Source: a bacterium (GTDB lineage Bacteria > CSSED10-310 > JAJRTK01). Taken from it: 17,117 nucleotides of DNA. Location of the stretch: positions 1 to 17,117 of the forward strand of contig JAJRTK010000412.1 in assembly GCA_024278345.1 (NCBI GenBank). Reading direction: 5' to 3'. A program made the position numbers and the translations under genes. Shown here in pieces: positions 16,922 to 17,117 of the stretch. Position 1 is the stretch's first letter. Every line of letters begins with the position of its first letter. The notes under the pieces are model-generated. The model worked only from the letters and a program-made list of their open reading frames with translations. It was not told the DNA's origin and made no database searches.

Positions 16922-16953
16922 CACCACCGGTTTGGCCTTGGTCATCGGTGGTG
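16922..16953. repeat. Eight-base inverted repeat (hairpin)
   Basis: CACCACCG (16922-16929) and CGGTGGTG (16946-16953) are perfectly complementary with a 16-base loop. A small GCC-TTC-GGC hairpin follows directly. Neither is followed by a T tract, so they do not look like terminators. Confidence 0.6.
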
Positions 16954-17022
16954 CCTTCGGCAGCTCTCGCTGTCGCTCGGACCCGGCCACCCGCCAAAAG
17001 CGCGAAGCGTACAATGATGTGG

Positions 17023-17117
17023 GTCCAGGGAGCGTGCTCCCTGGCGAGGTCCAGGAGCAGCGCTCCTGGCGGAGGTATGGAGGCGGAGCCTCCGCCGGGT
17101 TCCAGGGCTGGAAGCCC
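17023..17117. repeat. Tandem hairpin array, period about 26 bases, cut by window edge
   Basis: Four successive units start GTCCAGG (17023), GTCCAGG (17049), GTATGGAGG (17075) and TTCCAGGG (17100). Each contains its own palindrome: CCAGGGAGC/GCTCCCTGG (17025-17044), CCAGGAGC/GCTCCTGG (17051-17069), GGAGGC/GCCTCC (17079-17093), and AGGGCT/AGCCC, truncated at the edge. The stems differ between units but remain complementary. Confidence 0.8.

Larger units (their letters stand above)
16689..17117. other. Non-coding, hairpin-rich region at the right edge
   Basis: About 430 bases without a credible gene. It holds an inverted repeat next to the acyltransferase start, a diverged copy of the dispersed repeat, a hairpin at 16922-16953 and the start of a tandem hairpin series. 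Frames of 74-81 codons here are compositionally unlike proteins and cross the repeats. Confidence 0.6.

Noticed and set aside
16654-16997. Overlapping 79- and 81-codon minus-strand frames upstream of the acyltransferase gene
   Set aside because: They run across the diverged repeat copy and hairpins, have Arg/Gly/Ala-skewed composition and no start signals.

Overview
This is a moderately GC-rich, densely coding bacterial chromosome segment. Most genes lie on the minus strand and encode core functions. The genes shown suggest a free-living, respiring bacterium of Gram-negative type: complex I subunits, enolase, the ffh/rpsP/trmD/rplS translation cluster, LepA and a Xer recombinase. The order trmD, Tm1570-type methyltransferase, rplS, yraN is one I associate with Deltaproteobacteria-like and deep-branching phyla. 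I cannot assign a phylum from sequence alone.

Layout, left to right. (1) 1-2741, minus: nuoE-nuoJ-nuoK-nuoL, with nuoL cut by the left edge. The nuoF, G, H and I genes that would normally lie between nuoE and nuoJ are absent, so this is a split complex I locus. A strong sigma70-type promoter precedes nuoE. (2) 3154-5570: enolase (minus), divergent from a metallo-beta-lactamase-fold hydrolase (plus). (3) 5797-8295, minus: lepA, then a four-helix membrane protein, then a 57-residue membrane protein too short for most gene callers. (4) 8869-10336, plus: dtd overlapping a tyrosine recombinase of the XerC/XerD type. (5) 10440-15603, minus: ffh, rpsP, khpA (KH domain), rimM, trmD, a Tm1570-type SPOUT methyltransferase, rplS and yraN. 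This couples protein targeting, ribosome assembly and tRNA/rRNA modification. (6) 15840-16688, minus: a stand-alone acyltransferase (E2) catalytic domain, followed to the right by about 430 bases of non-coding, hairpin-rich DNA.

The least explained material lies between genes. A 47-base GC-rich element, usually with a T-rich tract beside it, recurs at four intergenic places (about 2975, 5692, 8644 and 16783, the last diverged). The right edge enters a tandem series of hairpins with a period of about 26 bases, whose stems differ in sequence but stay self-complementary. The ffh mRNA appears to have a structured leader of about 150 bases. The lepA/dtd divergent region carries an inverted repeat, a consensus -10 box and an 18-base direct repeat. 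I found no tRNA, rRNA, CRISPR array, transposase or clear prophage gene.
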